Source of the DNA: Pithys albifrons albifrons
Taxonomy: Eukaryota > Chordata > Aves > Passeriformes > Thamnophilidae
Reading direction: 5' to 3'
Length of the DNA stretch: 64,000 bases
Assembly: GCF_047495875.1 (NCBI RefSeq)
Contig: NC_092467.1
Coordinates: 13,109,566-13,173,565, forward strand
Both the position numbers and the translations under genes were made by a program. Shown piece after piece: positions 53,270-64,000 of the stretch. Position 1 is the stretch's first letter. The number at the start of each line of letters is the position of its first letter. The notes beneath the pieces were generated by a model. That model saw only the letters and a list, made by a program, of their open reading frames with translations. It did not search any database and was not told the DNA's origin.

Positions 53270-53640
53270 CTCTTAGTAGAAGGCCACACAGAGTGGTCCT
53301 GTAGCACAAGGCCTCAGGAGCTGTCTGGGCTTGTGTTGGCCTGAGCTGGATGGGGCTTGTATTCATGTGCCCAGTGGCCATGTGCCTATGGCCACCTTGG
53401 GGTGGTTGTGGCACAGTCCTGGAGGACTGGTGTGTGGCAACACCCAGCCTGGGCTTGGCTGAGCCTGGAGCAGGCATGTGTGCACCTGCTTGGCTGTGGC
53501 TGGGATCCAGTGAGAAGGAAGCAGAATGTGGTAAGAAAATTTGTGGAAACAAACCCCTGTGTGTCTGAGACTGAGCAGGAAAACATGTTCTCCACATGGT
53601 CCTTCTCACGCCACTGGGCATGGCCAGCTGTACACCTAGG
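53270..53640. other. GC-richer block with overlapping open frames, unidentified
   Basis: G+C is clearly raised (for example 53401-53460) while CpG is very rare, the opposite of a CpG island. Frames of 72 to 145 codons are open on both strands, the longest minus (53184-53621) and a 120-codon plus frame (53357-53719). Sub-repeats such as TGGCC, TGGGCTTG and GGCTG recur, so it may be an ageing retroelement or a degenerate GC-rich repeat that has lost its CpG. No protein family is recognised. Confidence 0.35.
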
Positions 53641-55687
53641 GGTGCACCAGGATAGTGAACACACTAGGTTGCCTTTGCATAATATTTTTCCTTTCATAAG
53701 GTCTTATCTTACTAAATAGTATGGATTTTTAGCTCCATTTGAATGTTGTTCCCCTTTACCTGTAATAACCTTTTGATTAAAGAAACTCCTCTTTAATTGC
53801 AGAATGCTGAACAAATAAACTACTCACAATGTTCACTCTTTGCACATATCTAGTCTTTTGACACAATAACCAGTAGTTTAACTGCATTATTTCACCTGAT
53901 GAATGACCTAATTATATTCAGGTTTCTAAAAAGAGGTGTTTCTTCCATTTTTATATTTTTTTTTTCCTTCTGTGAAATAAGCTTGGTATTTTTAAATATT
54001 TTTTAAGTAGCTTTTATTGAAATGTAATAGTTATCAGAGGAGTAATGTCAGAAGAGTTCATTATCTCTTCAGACTTTATTGTGAAGTATGTGCAATACTC
54101 TTCATCATTCATTAAAACTTTTTATAATTATTTACATGTGTTTTAGAATATTTTTTGATTTCATGCATAATCATGAAGGTATAGATTTGAGGGAGGAATA
54201 TTAGCATTTTGAATTAAATATTTCTTAACCTCAAACCCAAATGAGTTCTTGAAGGATTTAAAGATTTGGATTATCAGAATACAAAAGGATGAAAGACAGG
54301 ATGGCAAATACTAAGGATAATAACAAAGAACTGCCATTTTAGCTTTTTAATTCATGTCTGTTCTTAAGTACTTCATGTATCCTGCTGTGAAACAGATACT
54401 GCTAGTGTATAATAAAGAAAGACCCACAAACTATTCTTTTCCTATTTATTGAAATATTTAAAGATGTCTACAATTTTAACTGTTAGCATAAGAATTTTGA
54501 GTAAGCTGCTGTGACAGAAAGCTACAAAATAAACAGCCACTTTGAAATGCAGTTTTGCATTGGATGGATGGATCCTTTCAATACAGGTCTGATTACTTTT
54601 CAGAACAGGACTCTTCCTCTCGCTTTGAGCAGCAAGTCCAATTGGGCTGGTAAACATCATGACATCCTGGATGTCCTTTATACATGTGTGCATGTGAAGA
54701 AAAACTACGCAGAGTGAAAGAATGCACATAACCCATTTTTATGACTAGTAATTGTGTGACAACCCTCTGGTTGCTGCTTCACTTCTGGCCTCTCAAATCA
54801 CAATACAGACTAGGTCTTGGCTACTGCTTTACATTATTGATCTTTCTTGTACTTTCCTATAAGAGACAAAGACATTTGGGGAGTCTGCACATAGTCCTAG
54901 CCATGTGATGAAGTTACCAAGTCACTGGTGTTTTGGTTTATTTCTTGTTGTTGTTATTACTAGAAATCACTGCTTCTGAAGTGGACTCTCTCTTTACTTG
55001 TAAGCAATCTCTAGTGATGTTTTCATCTCAATGATTATGAACCTTTAACTATATTTTAGTGGATAACAGCAGCGCAACCCACGTTGTGTACTCCTACTCC
55101 GTACACCATCTTAATATATTCACTCTGTACCTTCATATTAAAAAAAAATACTGTAGGAGAGCTGACAGTAATGCTGTGAGAGCGTTGTGTGGTAATTGCA
55201 CAGTGCTCTATAAACTCCCCTGTGAGCCCTGCAAATGAGGAGGGCAGAGCTTTGTCTTGGTGGCAAAATGTGGTCCCAAGAGGGGCTTTCTGCAGTGGAA
55301 AACTCTTGTTCAGTTCATGTATGAGTAAATTATACAAATCAATTTATGAAGCCAAGATTTCTGTTAGGCTTGTCATCTGAAAACAAATGAGCAGAACTCA
55401 AATAAGTGTATTCTGGTTAACTGTGTGCACTTCAGTGTATGCTGTATACTCCTTTGATTTGAAAATCTTTGCAGTGACTCTGTTGTCACTCCCAAGTGAG
55501 TGGCAGACCTGGTGTTTTTCATGTTACTGTTTATATTTTCTTTCTATTTTTAGTTTGGACAGTGCACTTCAGTCTGTCTTTATTAGTTCTGTAGTTTTCT
55601 CTAAGAATGAGTATAAAAACAGTATTTCTTACTAGCATCTAAGGAAAAGAGAGAATGAGATTCAGTACCTCTCTTGTATGCATATAT
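53641..55687. other. Non-coding AT-rich DNA, nothing recognised
   Basis: Short chance frames only (up to 95 codons minus at 54442-54729 and 93 codons minus at 55056-55337). No repeat family, CpG enrichment or RNA gene was seen. Confidence 0.65.
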
Positions 55688-55915
55688 GCAAGCTGGGTAA
55701 ATGGGCTGGCAGGAATCTTGGGAAGTTCAAAAAGAAGTGCAAAGTCCTGCATCTGGGAAGGAACAGTCTCATGCATCAGTGTACACTGAGGGCCATGGTA
55801 CTGAAAAGCAGCCTGGCAGAAAAGGACCTGGGGGTGTCAGTAGGCACCAAGCTGAACCCAAGTCAGCAGTATGTTCTTGTGGCAAAGGTGGATGGTATCC
55901 TGGGCTACATAAAGC
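55688..55915 (+). mobile_element. CR1 LINE ORF2 fragment (C-terminal to the reverse transcriptase core)
   Basis: The plus-strand frame reads KLGKWAGRN, then KCKVLHLGRN, then SSLAEKDLGVSV, LNPSQQYVLVAKVDGIL and GYIK. This is the conserved block after the reverse transcriptase core of CR1 ORF2: leader, CKVLHLGRN, AEKDLGV, SQQ...AKK and ILG. About 76 codons match with no stop, but both ends are cut, so it is a short truncated piece of a dead copy. There is no 3' untranslated region or terminal octamer beside it. The open frame extends beyond the homology to 55977 by chance. It is opposite in orientation to the CR1 tail at 43.8 kb and shows a different part of the element, so the two come from separate insertions or from a broken one. 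Confidence 0.92.
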
Positions 55916-57852
55916 TAAGTGTTCTGATCAATTGTTATTTGATATTCAAACTGAAAGATGATGATAAATTTCTGTAATGATTGTATTTTTTGCTCAGCAT
56001 ATGTAACTTGTTAAGTTTGTGACTGAATAACACATTTTAGCTCTTGAAAATGCTGTGCATGCTTCGGATACATGACTTAGTTGGATGCATTTGCTGATGT
56101 CTGAGCCTCTAGATGATAGCAATGATTCCAAGTCCCTCAGGGGCAGTTATGCAAGTCTTATTAGCCATGAGCAGTAATAAATGTTCTTAACACATGCAAC
56201 CAGCTGGAATCCTGAAAAAGTCACTCAGGGTATTCCTGCCTTAAGCTGATAAGTGTGATTGCAATTCCATGTCAGATTTAGTTTAAATAAGTTGATAATA
56301 TGTTGGTCTCAGTATTGGTGGTTCTCCACAGAATGCAAGACCCTTAAAAATATTTGGGTGCTTACTCTGTGGTTCATGCTGTTGTGATTAAACTGCTATC
56401 AGGAGTGCAAGTGGTAGAAGCAGTTAATGTGGGCTCTAACAGAGTATATGTGCTGCAGCAGCACCTTCTTCTCTAGACCATTCATGTTGTGTTTCCAGTC
56501 ACCTTGAATTCCAGGCTGGGCTGCCCGAGAGTTTAACTTGATACAGCTCAAATTGTGTAGAGGATCTTAGAAATTGCATTAAGTAACATTTGTAAACAAA
56601 TTGCAGAAAAGAGCTTTAGTAGCTAACCTCTCTAATGAGCTTGAAACCATGAGGGAATCCTTTTGTTACTTCTTGTTCCATTTCCCCTCTCTTTGTCAAG
56701 AACTACAGCTTAGTTTTTCTTAAATTACACAGATAGAAAAATATAAAGGGGAAGATATGTTTCCAGGTGTATCAGCTTTCCAGCTGTTTTGAAAAATCAT
56801 GGAAGTGGTTTGCAAAACTTTGTGTGAAAGGACTACTAGGTTTCAAGTTATTTGCAAGTGTCTCTAGTTCTGATAATATAAAGCAAAGCTGAAAGTCCCT
56901 TTCAGTCGCTATTTTTAGTTCAATATATTCACCCTTAGGATACATTCAATCAAGGCAGGATCTTACAACCCTGAGCAAACTTATTCCACTTCGATATTTA
57001 TTTTCTTAAAAGGATTTCAGTTGGGTTTAACTTAAATTTTGTAAAGAGTGTATTATTAGACCTTCTTATTATGCCTAATTAAATAGTTATGTTAAAGTTG
57101 CAGTTTATGTACATGCCCAAAATAACAATTAAAAACACCCTTCCTCTGGCTTAGTCATGAGTGAGCACCTCTGGGGGAGAAGGGAAGCTGCAGCTTCATC
57201 CACTAAACAGGACTTTGGCCATTATCACCAGATGATAGGACTAAAAGGCGTAAATGACAGCAATTTTTGCCATTGGTATAGGCTTGTATTGTCCTGAGCA
57301 AGGCCACAGGAAGCAGAGTGGAATAAGAAAACGTGTAAAACAAATTCCCATGTGGGAGTTGTCCCCCCACCTCTGCTTTAGTATAGCTGAGATTGTCAAA
57401 TCTTCCATGCTGGGTGATGTGGGAAAGTAGGAGCACAGCACCAGAGAATTATTTGGATGCTTGAAAGCTTTTTTTGAGTAAGTTTTTTGTATTAGTAGTG
57501 AGACTTTTTAATATGTGTATTGGCAATGAGGTTGCTTAGATTCCTCTAATGAGACAGTTGCCTGGACTATTGGACTGATAAAACATGAAGTACCAGCATG
57601 TTCTTGGAACTATTTAAACTGCATTTTCTGTTGCTTGGTTCTGAATAAAGAAGCACAAGAGATGTTACAATATACAAAGGAGAGTTATTCCTGATTTGCA
57701 CTTAGTGAAGCTTAGTACTTATGACTAACTCTTGTAGTGCTTCCAATGATATGTGCAATAGCTAGTCCATACTTGAAAGGTCACTCTACTCTGTCTTCAT
57801 ATATATCTTTTTAAATTGAAAAGTAACTTTTATAGTTACTTTTCATTTAGAC

Positions 57853-57887
57853 GGGGGGGGGGGGGGGGGGGGGGGGGAGTGGGGGGG
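57853..57887. repeat. Long G-tract (G25-AGT-G7)
   Basis: Twenty-five consecutive G bases, AGT, then seven G bases, flanked by AT-rich sequence. It has strong G-quadruplex potential on the plus strand. Exact length is likely unreliable, since polymerases and most sequencers slip here. The poly-proline start seen in a minus frame (57836-58099) comes from this repeat. Confidence 0.93.
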
Positions 57888-60357
57888 AAGCTGATATACC
57901 TTTTGTAAAAAGAAAAAAAATAGGAAAAAATATTGTGAGGAATAAATTTTCGAAGTAATTTACAAAAGTTGATGTGTTTTGTATCAATGAGTTTTTTAAT
58001 GTTATTAGGAATTGTTAGTTTATGTTGCCAGTTGTACATACTCAGTAGGAATATGTAACACTGCCAAGTACCAAATGTATTGTACAGCCATGTTGCCAAC
58101 TTTTACCTTTTCAAGATTTCAGTGGGAATTAATCTCCCCTTTTCCAGTAGCATTACTAAAGAAAAGTTATGAACATCTGTGTGAGAAATCTAATGCAAAA
58201 ATACTCAGGTTCTTATGCAGTGTGACACCAAAATATGTGCCTGTTTGTAAGACTGCACAGCAACAATCAGTGTGTGAAATTATGATAATGTAATGTATTA
58301 AACTTGCACGAACTGGTGTTTAGCTAAACATAGAGCACTATTAAAAAGCCTTAGAAACTAAGTAGTCAAGTACTGTGTTAGAATCAGCTGGACTACTTGT
58401 AAGCTACCTCTTCTATTAATAGTTTGCTGAGAGATATTTGAAAAGTTTATAAAGCTCATTATTAGAAAAATGAATTGAAGTTCTGTCACTCCCTATTTCC
58501 ACTCGCTGTTTTCACCTGAGCAGCACCTTCCAGTCCTGGCTTCTGGTATAGTTTGCAAATGACAGCAGAACAGCAGCAATCTCTTACACTGCTTTAACCT
58601 TTACACTGTGTTTATTTGGAGAAGGCAGCCATTCCATTTCTCTGTTGCTCACAGAATATTAAGGCTGCAGACAGAGGAAACAAAAAGAATGGCCAACAAC
58701 TAAAATTTGAAAATTTTGAAAAGGTCAAAATAGCATGGCTTAGACTGTCTGTATGCTTTCTTTTCATCAGATGACAACTGACCAAATACTAATAAACTAC
58801 AAGCTATATATGTTTTTAAATATCCATACGAGAAGTGTCTCAACAGTCAGTTTAAATGGCACTCTTTCTGTTTTCACTTGTTGATACCCAGAAGTTATCA
58901 AATTTAATAATTTTGATTTCTTTATTGCTGTGGGGTTTATTGCCACTTCATTTTCTTGGCACATGCATGTTTTCATATAGCAAATGTGGTATTGTAGCAA
59001 AGACCTTTGGGGGTTGCTCTGAACAGTATGTGTGGAGTTTCATTTAGTAGAATCCGGTGTAGAAATACACCTGTTTTACATGGCATCAATTGTCAGAACA
59101 GCAAATCACCAGCAGGCTACTTGTCCATTCAAATACCGTGCTTCAGGTAGGCATGTTGAGCCATATGGAATAAGCACTTAGTGTACACATTCAAATGTGA
59201 AATGTTTTAGAGGGGAGGAGAAAAATAAACAGGTTGTCATGAAATTGATGACAGCTGAAACTTCACTGAAGATATCCCTCTGCAACAAACTTGTGTCCGT
59301 TATATCTAATGGATATCTCAAACACTCAGAGGAGCGTGTCACTAGACAGTGCTCCTGGCTACTGACCTGTTTATGAAGATTACACTGTTTTAGCTTTGTT
59401 ATTCAATCTAAGCCTCTTGCAAGATTGAAATATTTCCCGTTCTGTGCATAGTGGTCTATGAAAACAATTTACTTCTTTCATCCTGGCAGTTATCTTTTGT
59501 CTTGTTTTCCCAAGGTGTTCTCTCCTTCAGGTGTAAACCGTCCTGGATCTGTATGCGTTTGTTTGCTAATGATTGACATGTGATCCCACCCAAGTGTAGC
59601 ATTTGAAGATTGAAATCTAGTGTTACAGTTTGTCCTCCAGCCTTGTCTTTTTAACAGACAGAAATAGTTGCCTTCAGGAGGCAGTTTGCATTTCCCTGCA
59701 GTTGCCGTCTCCCTTCATTGGCCATGGAGGTGAACTAAACCAGGAGCAATGTACTTCTTGGACCTTTAGGGATGGTTATACTTGTGTGAGAGTAACAGTT
59801 GGATATGTATGAAGGTGGCATAGAAGGAAAGAAAGGAAGATGGTGTTATGTATACCTTAAAGCCAATGGACATAGAACATGTTTGTAGACCCTTAATTTT
59901 TATTGCTCTAGATTCTTTTAAGTCTAGCAGACTGAAACAGTTGTTAATTAGTGACTGTTACTCCTTTAGAAGTCCCTTCTCTGAAAGACCCAGGAAGCAT
60001 TATGTACTATAATTAGTTCCATGCCACTTAATCAGTTTACAGCACAGCATGTCTTGGGAAAGGGTTTATTGCTCTCTTCCATTTAGCAGAGCAGTCCTCT
60101 GACAATGTGAAGGTGTCTGATGCATGACGAATTAATACAATCTCCACAATGAACTGTGTCCTGCTAAACTGCTGACTTTATTTTGGATGCATGTCCTTTT
60201 ACCTTCTTCAGTGTTTGCTCACTTCTGTGTTGAGATGAAATGAGAACAAAGCCCTAAAAAGAGAAGCTCATTAAATGCAGATGGTCTTCTGTTTTAACAC
60301 GAACATCTGAGATAATAATGGAGCTCTTACCAGTAAAATTGTGTTGTTAGGGAAGAG

Positions 60358-60371
60358 GTTACCTTGGCAAC
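60358..60371. promoter_or_regulatory. RFX-type X-box motif
   Basis: GTTACCTTGGCAAC fits the palindromic RFX X-box (GTNRCC, 0-3 bases, RGYAAC) perfectly with a 2-base spacer. Immediately to the right, AAGGTCACC resembles a nuclear-receptor half-site. RFX factors bind such sites at ciliary and immune gene promoters and enhancers. The local region (60350-60500) is somewhat GC-richer and repeat-free. Occupancy is unknown, and a single 14-base match in 64 kb is suggestive only. Confidence 0.45.
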
Positions 60372-63300
60372 AAGGTCACCTGGCAGGGCCTTCAGCGTGA
60401 AGTGATGAGGCAGCACATGATGGCAGAGCCTCAAAGATGATAAAAGAGCAGGAGGTCAAACCTTCACACTTCTCAGTGACTTCACTCAGCTGAAGGTGAG
60501 TTACTCCAGGAGTTTCATAAACCTGGTTTTCTGAATTATAATGATCTGTGTGAATTCTCAAGGGCATGGAGAACCAGAGGAAAGGACTTTACACTCCAGA
60601 AATTATCATCAAACCCTTTTTTTTATTAAGAGGGGAGAATTATTTGTGAAGCTCGTTTGTGGTTACATGCTCATAACACTGAACTGTGTATGCTCCTGGA
60701 GAAGGATCACAGGCTTTAGATGTTGAGAAGGGAGAAGCGGGATGCAGCGAGTGCAGGGCCAGGTGAACTGACAGTGGGTTCCAGCTCACTGCTGTCCGTG
60801 TTAAAGAGGTATCCTGTAGGCTTCTGTCCAGCAGCTCTAAAATGAGCTGGAGAACAGGTGTTTGACTGGGAGCTTGTGACAAGCCAACAGTGTGCTTAAA
60901 AGAAAACCAACCAAAAATGAAAGGGATAATTTCTATCTAAGGAACAAAGGAGAAAAGCAAAGAAGAAAAATTGAAGATAAAGCACATGTTTTGGGAACAA
61001 TAACTTGCTCTTCTGGCTTACTCCTTTTTTTTCTATACTGTGAGAAAAATTAAATAGGGAAATTTAATAGGCAACCTACTTGAAGCAGATAAATCAATAC
61101 AGCACTGTAATTAACAGGTGAACCTTAATCACTCCTTCTGTTTATCTTTTATCTGTTTTTATTTTCTTTACTAAACCGTTAGTTTTGTATAGTGTACTGT
61201 TTGATTGCTGGGTTCTGGAAGAAATTCATTGCCGTCCTTAAGGCAATTTTCTCTTGGTTCAGGATTTTCAGTGAGGTAGCGTCATTGTGTTCTGTCTCTT
61301 TGTAATTAGTATGCCTGCTAACCATGTCTGCAGTCTAAACTAAATTGCTCAGCTGGAAGCTAATGAGACAATGTAGTGATGTTATTCTGTATTCAGTGCT
61401 CAAGTCTGGGTCTGTTTTTCAGTCCAAGAATTACCATCTTTTTCCATTTTGAAAGCAGGATTCTGCAAAAGTGTAAACGACACCACCTCCTCTCTTGTGT
61501 TGTGCAAGACTGCATGTCTAACTGCAGTGAGGAGAGAATTGAACTTGTGACTTCGTTAGTGAGGAAATTATGTTCTCGATACTTTGCTCAGTCCTCCTCA
61601 CCCATCACCTCAGGCAAAACTAACCTACTCCTCCACAATCCTGTTGTTAAGTGAAGATATGAAGAAAGACACAGCCAGTGCTGATAACAGAAAAGGCAAA
61701 CACTGTTTAGGAACTGCTAACTTATTCAATGCTGCTCTCAATTTTCAAGGTCTACTTCCTTTGTTTGTGCTGAAATTAGTGAGTGATGAAGCTAAAAAAA
61801 TCACCTCTTAGGATTCACTCATTCAGTGCCATGAATATTTCTTGTTCGGGGAAGGTAACGGTCATACTGCCATGAGGACTGCAGTGACCTAAAATGTGTT
61901 TGAAACTGTTTGTTTTCACCTCTATGCTTACTTCTACTACATTTTAAAGGTACAAAGGAATTATGATATTACCAAATTGATATTGGCTGACGTTGACTGA
62001 GGACCGTTCATGTTCAAAGATGTGTGTATTTTCATGTATTTCCTCCAGATTTGTTTCCTGATAAAATCAGCTGAAGATTTAACTGTACTTGCTATGTGTG
62101 TGAATTGGATAAAAGCTCAAGTTACTGTATGTGCAACACTGTTTTTTTGAGAAACCAGAAAATATTAAGTAATTCTGTGAAATGCACAAACAAAAAGTGA
62201 ATACTGGAAGTTCTAGAAGGAAAATTATTACTAAGGAAGTAGGAGTTGAGGCTCAAGTTCTCAGAGCTTTCATCTCTCTTTTGTCTTGTATGTTTGTACA
62301 TGCTAGTCTAGGCATAGGGCACAATCCAAGCTCTCAGACACCTGTCCTGTCATTTGTTCACCATGAGAATTCAAGGAACATTAGAAAAAGAAGCAACAAG
62401 TACTATCCAAACATGATGCTCAATTTTGTTTTAAGTAGTGTCTTCTGCCTCAGTTTGTGTAGCTTTTAAATATGGGTGTAGAAATAGTCTGCTCTTTCTC
62501 CAAATGAGGTGCTGCTGTTATCCTGGTTATAAAGATGTCAATCTCTTAAATGGTAGTTAATAAAACTACTGAAACATGATAATAAGATAACAGTTTACTG
62601 CTAAAATACTACCTGATAATTTGAAAAGCTGTAACTTCCTTGCATAAGCAGTTTTGTCAAATTCTAATTAAAGATGTAGACATTTTCTTGCAAATTTAAT
62701 TTAGTAACATCTATTGCTTCTCCAGTAATTGCTTGACTTTGTTCTCCTGCATACTATTCACTTACATAACTTTCTAATAATTGATTGCTATGGTCCTGTG
62801 CAGTCAGACTAAACAAAACATTGCATCAGAGGTTTTGTCCAAGTGCCCAAACTATATCATTCACAGTAAGGCTGATGGGCAAGTCTGTTTGTAAAGTTGC
62901 CGCCACAGCCAGTCATCAACAGGGTGCTCAGCTGTGTACCACGTAATGCAGGCTGCCTGGTGACAAATCTAAAATTGCAAGAAATAGTTCTCAGTTTGGG
63001 CAAGGAATAGTAATATTTCAAAGTTACAGGTATTTAAAAAGGCCCATTATCTCTTATCTGTAGCTCACTTTTCTTTGAAGCTACTTGCATAGGACCCATC
63101 TAGGAGTACTAGTGGTCTTCCTCTCTGCATTACTGGCTGTAACTTGGGCTTGAAGCATCCATGCTGAACTTAAAAATTCAGTATCTCTTACAAGCAGTCA
63201 GCTCATGGCTTGTGCTTTGTCTGCCTGTGTTGGTGAACTCGAGTCTACGCTGGTGTGGTGTGTGCTGGAGCACTGCTTTTCCAAGTAGCTCTGGTGCGGG

Positions 63301-63599
63301 TGGCTTCTTAGCACTTGCTTTGGAGCTTGAACCGGAGTGGTGGGTGGCACACTGGAGAGTAGGATCGGCCATCTAGCTGTCTGTGGTGATACCGAAGGGG
63401 GTTTGATTTTTTGATTTCTATAGATTTTAGAATTACTTGTAACTGTAGTAAAATGTAGATTTAGTGTGCTAATATTCTAGCAGCTTAAGTTCAATGTTTA
63501 TAAATGCCAACCTATGCCACATATCAGTAGCTCAAATGCTTTTAGTTGTTTAGACGTCTTTTAAAGGTAAAGAGTTGAAGAATATCAGAAAGGCCTGCA

Positions 63600-63950
63600 G
63601 AATGAGACATAAACATAAGTCAACAATCTTGGGTCTGAGAACACGGGAAAAGCTCCAAGAGCCCTATATGTGCTGAGGAAGAGGAAGACTGATGAAGACA
63701 GGGTCCCACTGACCCCAGACTCAAATCCTAAGGGGGTGGAACTGGAAGGAGACCGGGGTTGAACCGAGAGGTGTGTAAAGTAATGATTGGATGGATCATA
63801 TAATAAAAGCCATGGCAATTAGAGCTTGCATATGTGCGCATCAATATGTATTCCAATGGCCCTAGGCCTGTTATTAAAGGACTTTCACTTTTTATCTTAT
63901 CCCACACTAAGTTGGCTCAGAGTCCTGCTTTGTTGGCATCACTCATGACA
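63600..63950 (+). mobile_element. Probable LTR-derived sequence (endogenous retrovirus-like)
   Basis: The stretch differs from its surroundings: purine-rich with several CpG in its left half (63630-63780), then TAATAAAAG with an AATAAA signal (63802-63807), then ATTAAAGGACTTTCAC and a pyrimidine-rich run to TGTTGGCATCA near 63940. A purine-rich left half, a TATA/polyadenylation-like centre and a T/C-rich right end is the layout of the U3-R-U5 of many avian endogenous retroviral LTRs. I cannot fix the TG and CA ends or a target duplication, and no gag, pol or env is seen. A non-LTR origin is possible. Confidence 0.4.
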
Positions 63951-64000
63951 TCAATGGCAATGGCATGGTTTTTGTAGGTGGTTAGGGCTTTAGCTTTGCT

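Larger units (their letters stand above)
55916..63599. other. Non-coding DNA, no gene recognised
   Basis: No open frame resembles a known protein. A long G-tract (57853-57887) and an X-box motif (60358-60371) are listed separately. A patch at 63160-63400 has slightly more CpG and overlapping frames on both strands, but no identity. Confidence 0.6.

Noticed and set aside
57836..58099. Minus frame starting with a proline run
   Set aside because: The proline run is the complement of the G25 tract, and the rest is Tyr/Phe/Asn-rich AT sequence.

Overview
The window looks like 64 kb of bird nuclear DNA, mostly intergenic or intronic. It is AT-rich, CpG-poor and low in repeats. The recognisable retroelements are fragments of CR1, the dominant LINE of birds and other sauropsids: a 3' end with the CR1-type 8-bp terminal repeat, a piece of ORF2 and a piece of an esterase-type ORF1. 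There are also two LTR-like stretches. I cannot name the species, chromosome or host gene. I found no complete protein-coding gene, rRNA, CRISPR array or bacterial-style operon. I saw no tRNA, but I could not search for one systematically. Nearly all open frames are short, overlap in several frames, and behave like chance ORFs in non-coding DNA. || Layout. 1-12.0 kb is AT-rich DNA with small homopolymer tracts and a short ATCAATATT repeat. 12.00-12.36 kb is a near-perfect fold-back element with 112-bp arms around an LTR-like core that carries CCAAT, TATA and AATAAA signals. 12.4-31.3 kb is gene-poor. It contains a GC-richer block of unknown nature (15.8-16.2 kb), a stretch rich in homeodomain-type motifs (17.9-18.7 kb), a coding-like frame that is either an isolated exon or a decayed gene piece (21.9-22.2 kb) and a G-tract at 25.0 kb. 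31.34-31.98 kb holds a decayed CR1-type ORF1 esterase on the minus strand. 38.08-38.9 kb is a clear CpG island, with a CpG-bearing shoulder to about 39.2 kb and a candidate 103-bp exon. This is the best evidence of a promoter in the window. 43.76-44.26 kb is a minus-strand CR1 3' end. 55.69-55.92 kb is a plus-strand CR1 ORF2 piece. 57.85-57.89 kb is a long G-tract. A perfect RFX-type X-box lies at 60.36 kb. 63.6-63.95 kb is probably LTR-derived. || How it fits together. The CpG island probably starts a transcript, coding or lncRNA, whose other exons are outside the window or not recognisable to me. The rest is best read as intron or intergenic DNA with old retroelement debris and possible enhancers. 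I found no convincing new multi-gene system. The items most worth following up are the fold-back element, the CpG island with its candidate exon, and the coding-like frame at 21.9 kb.
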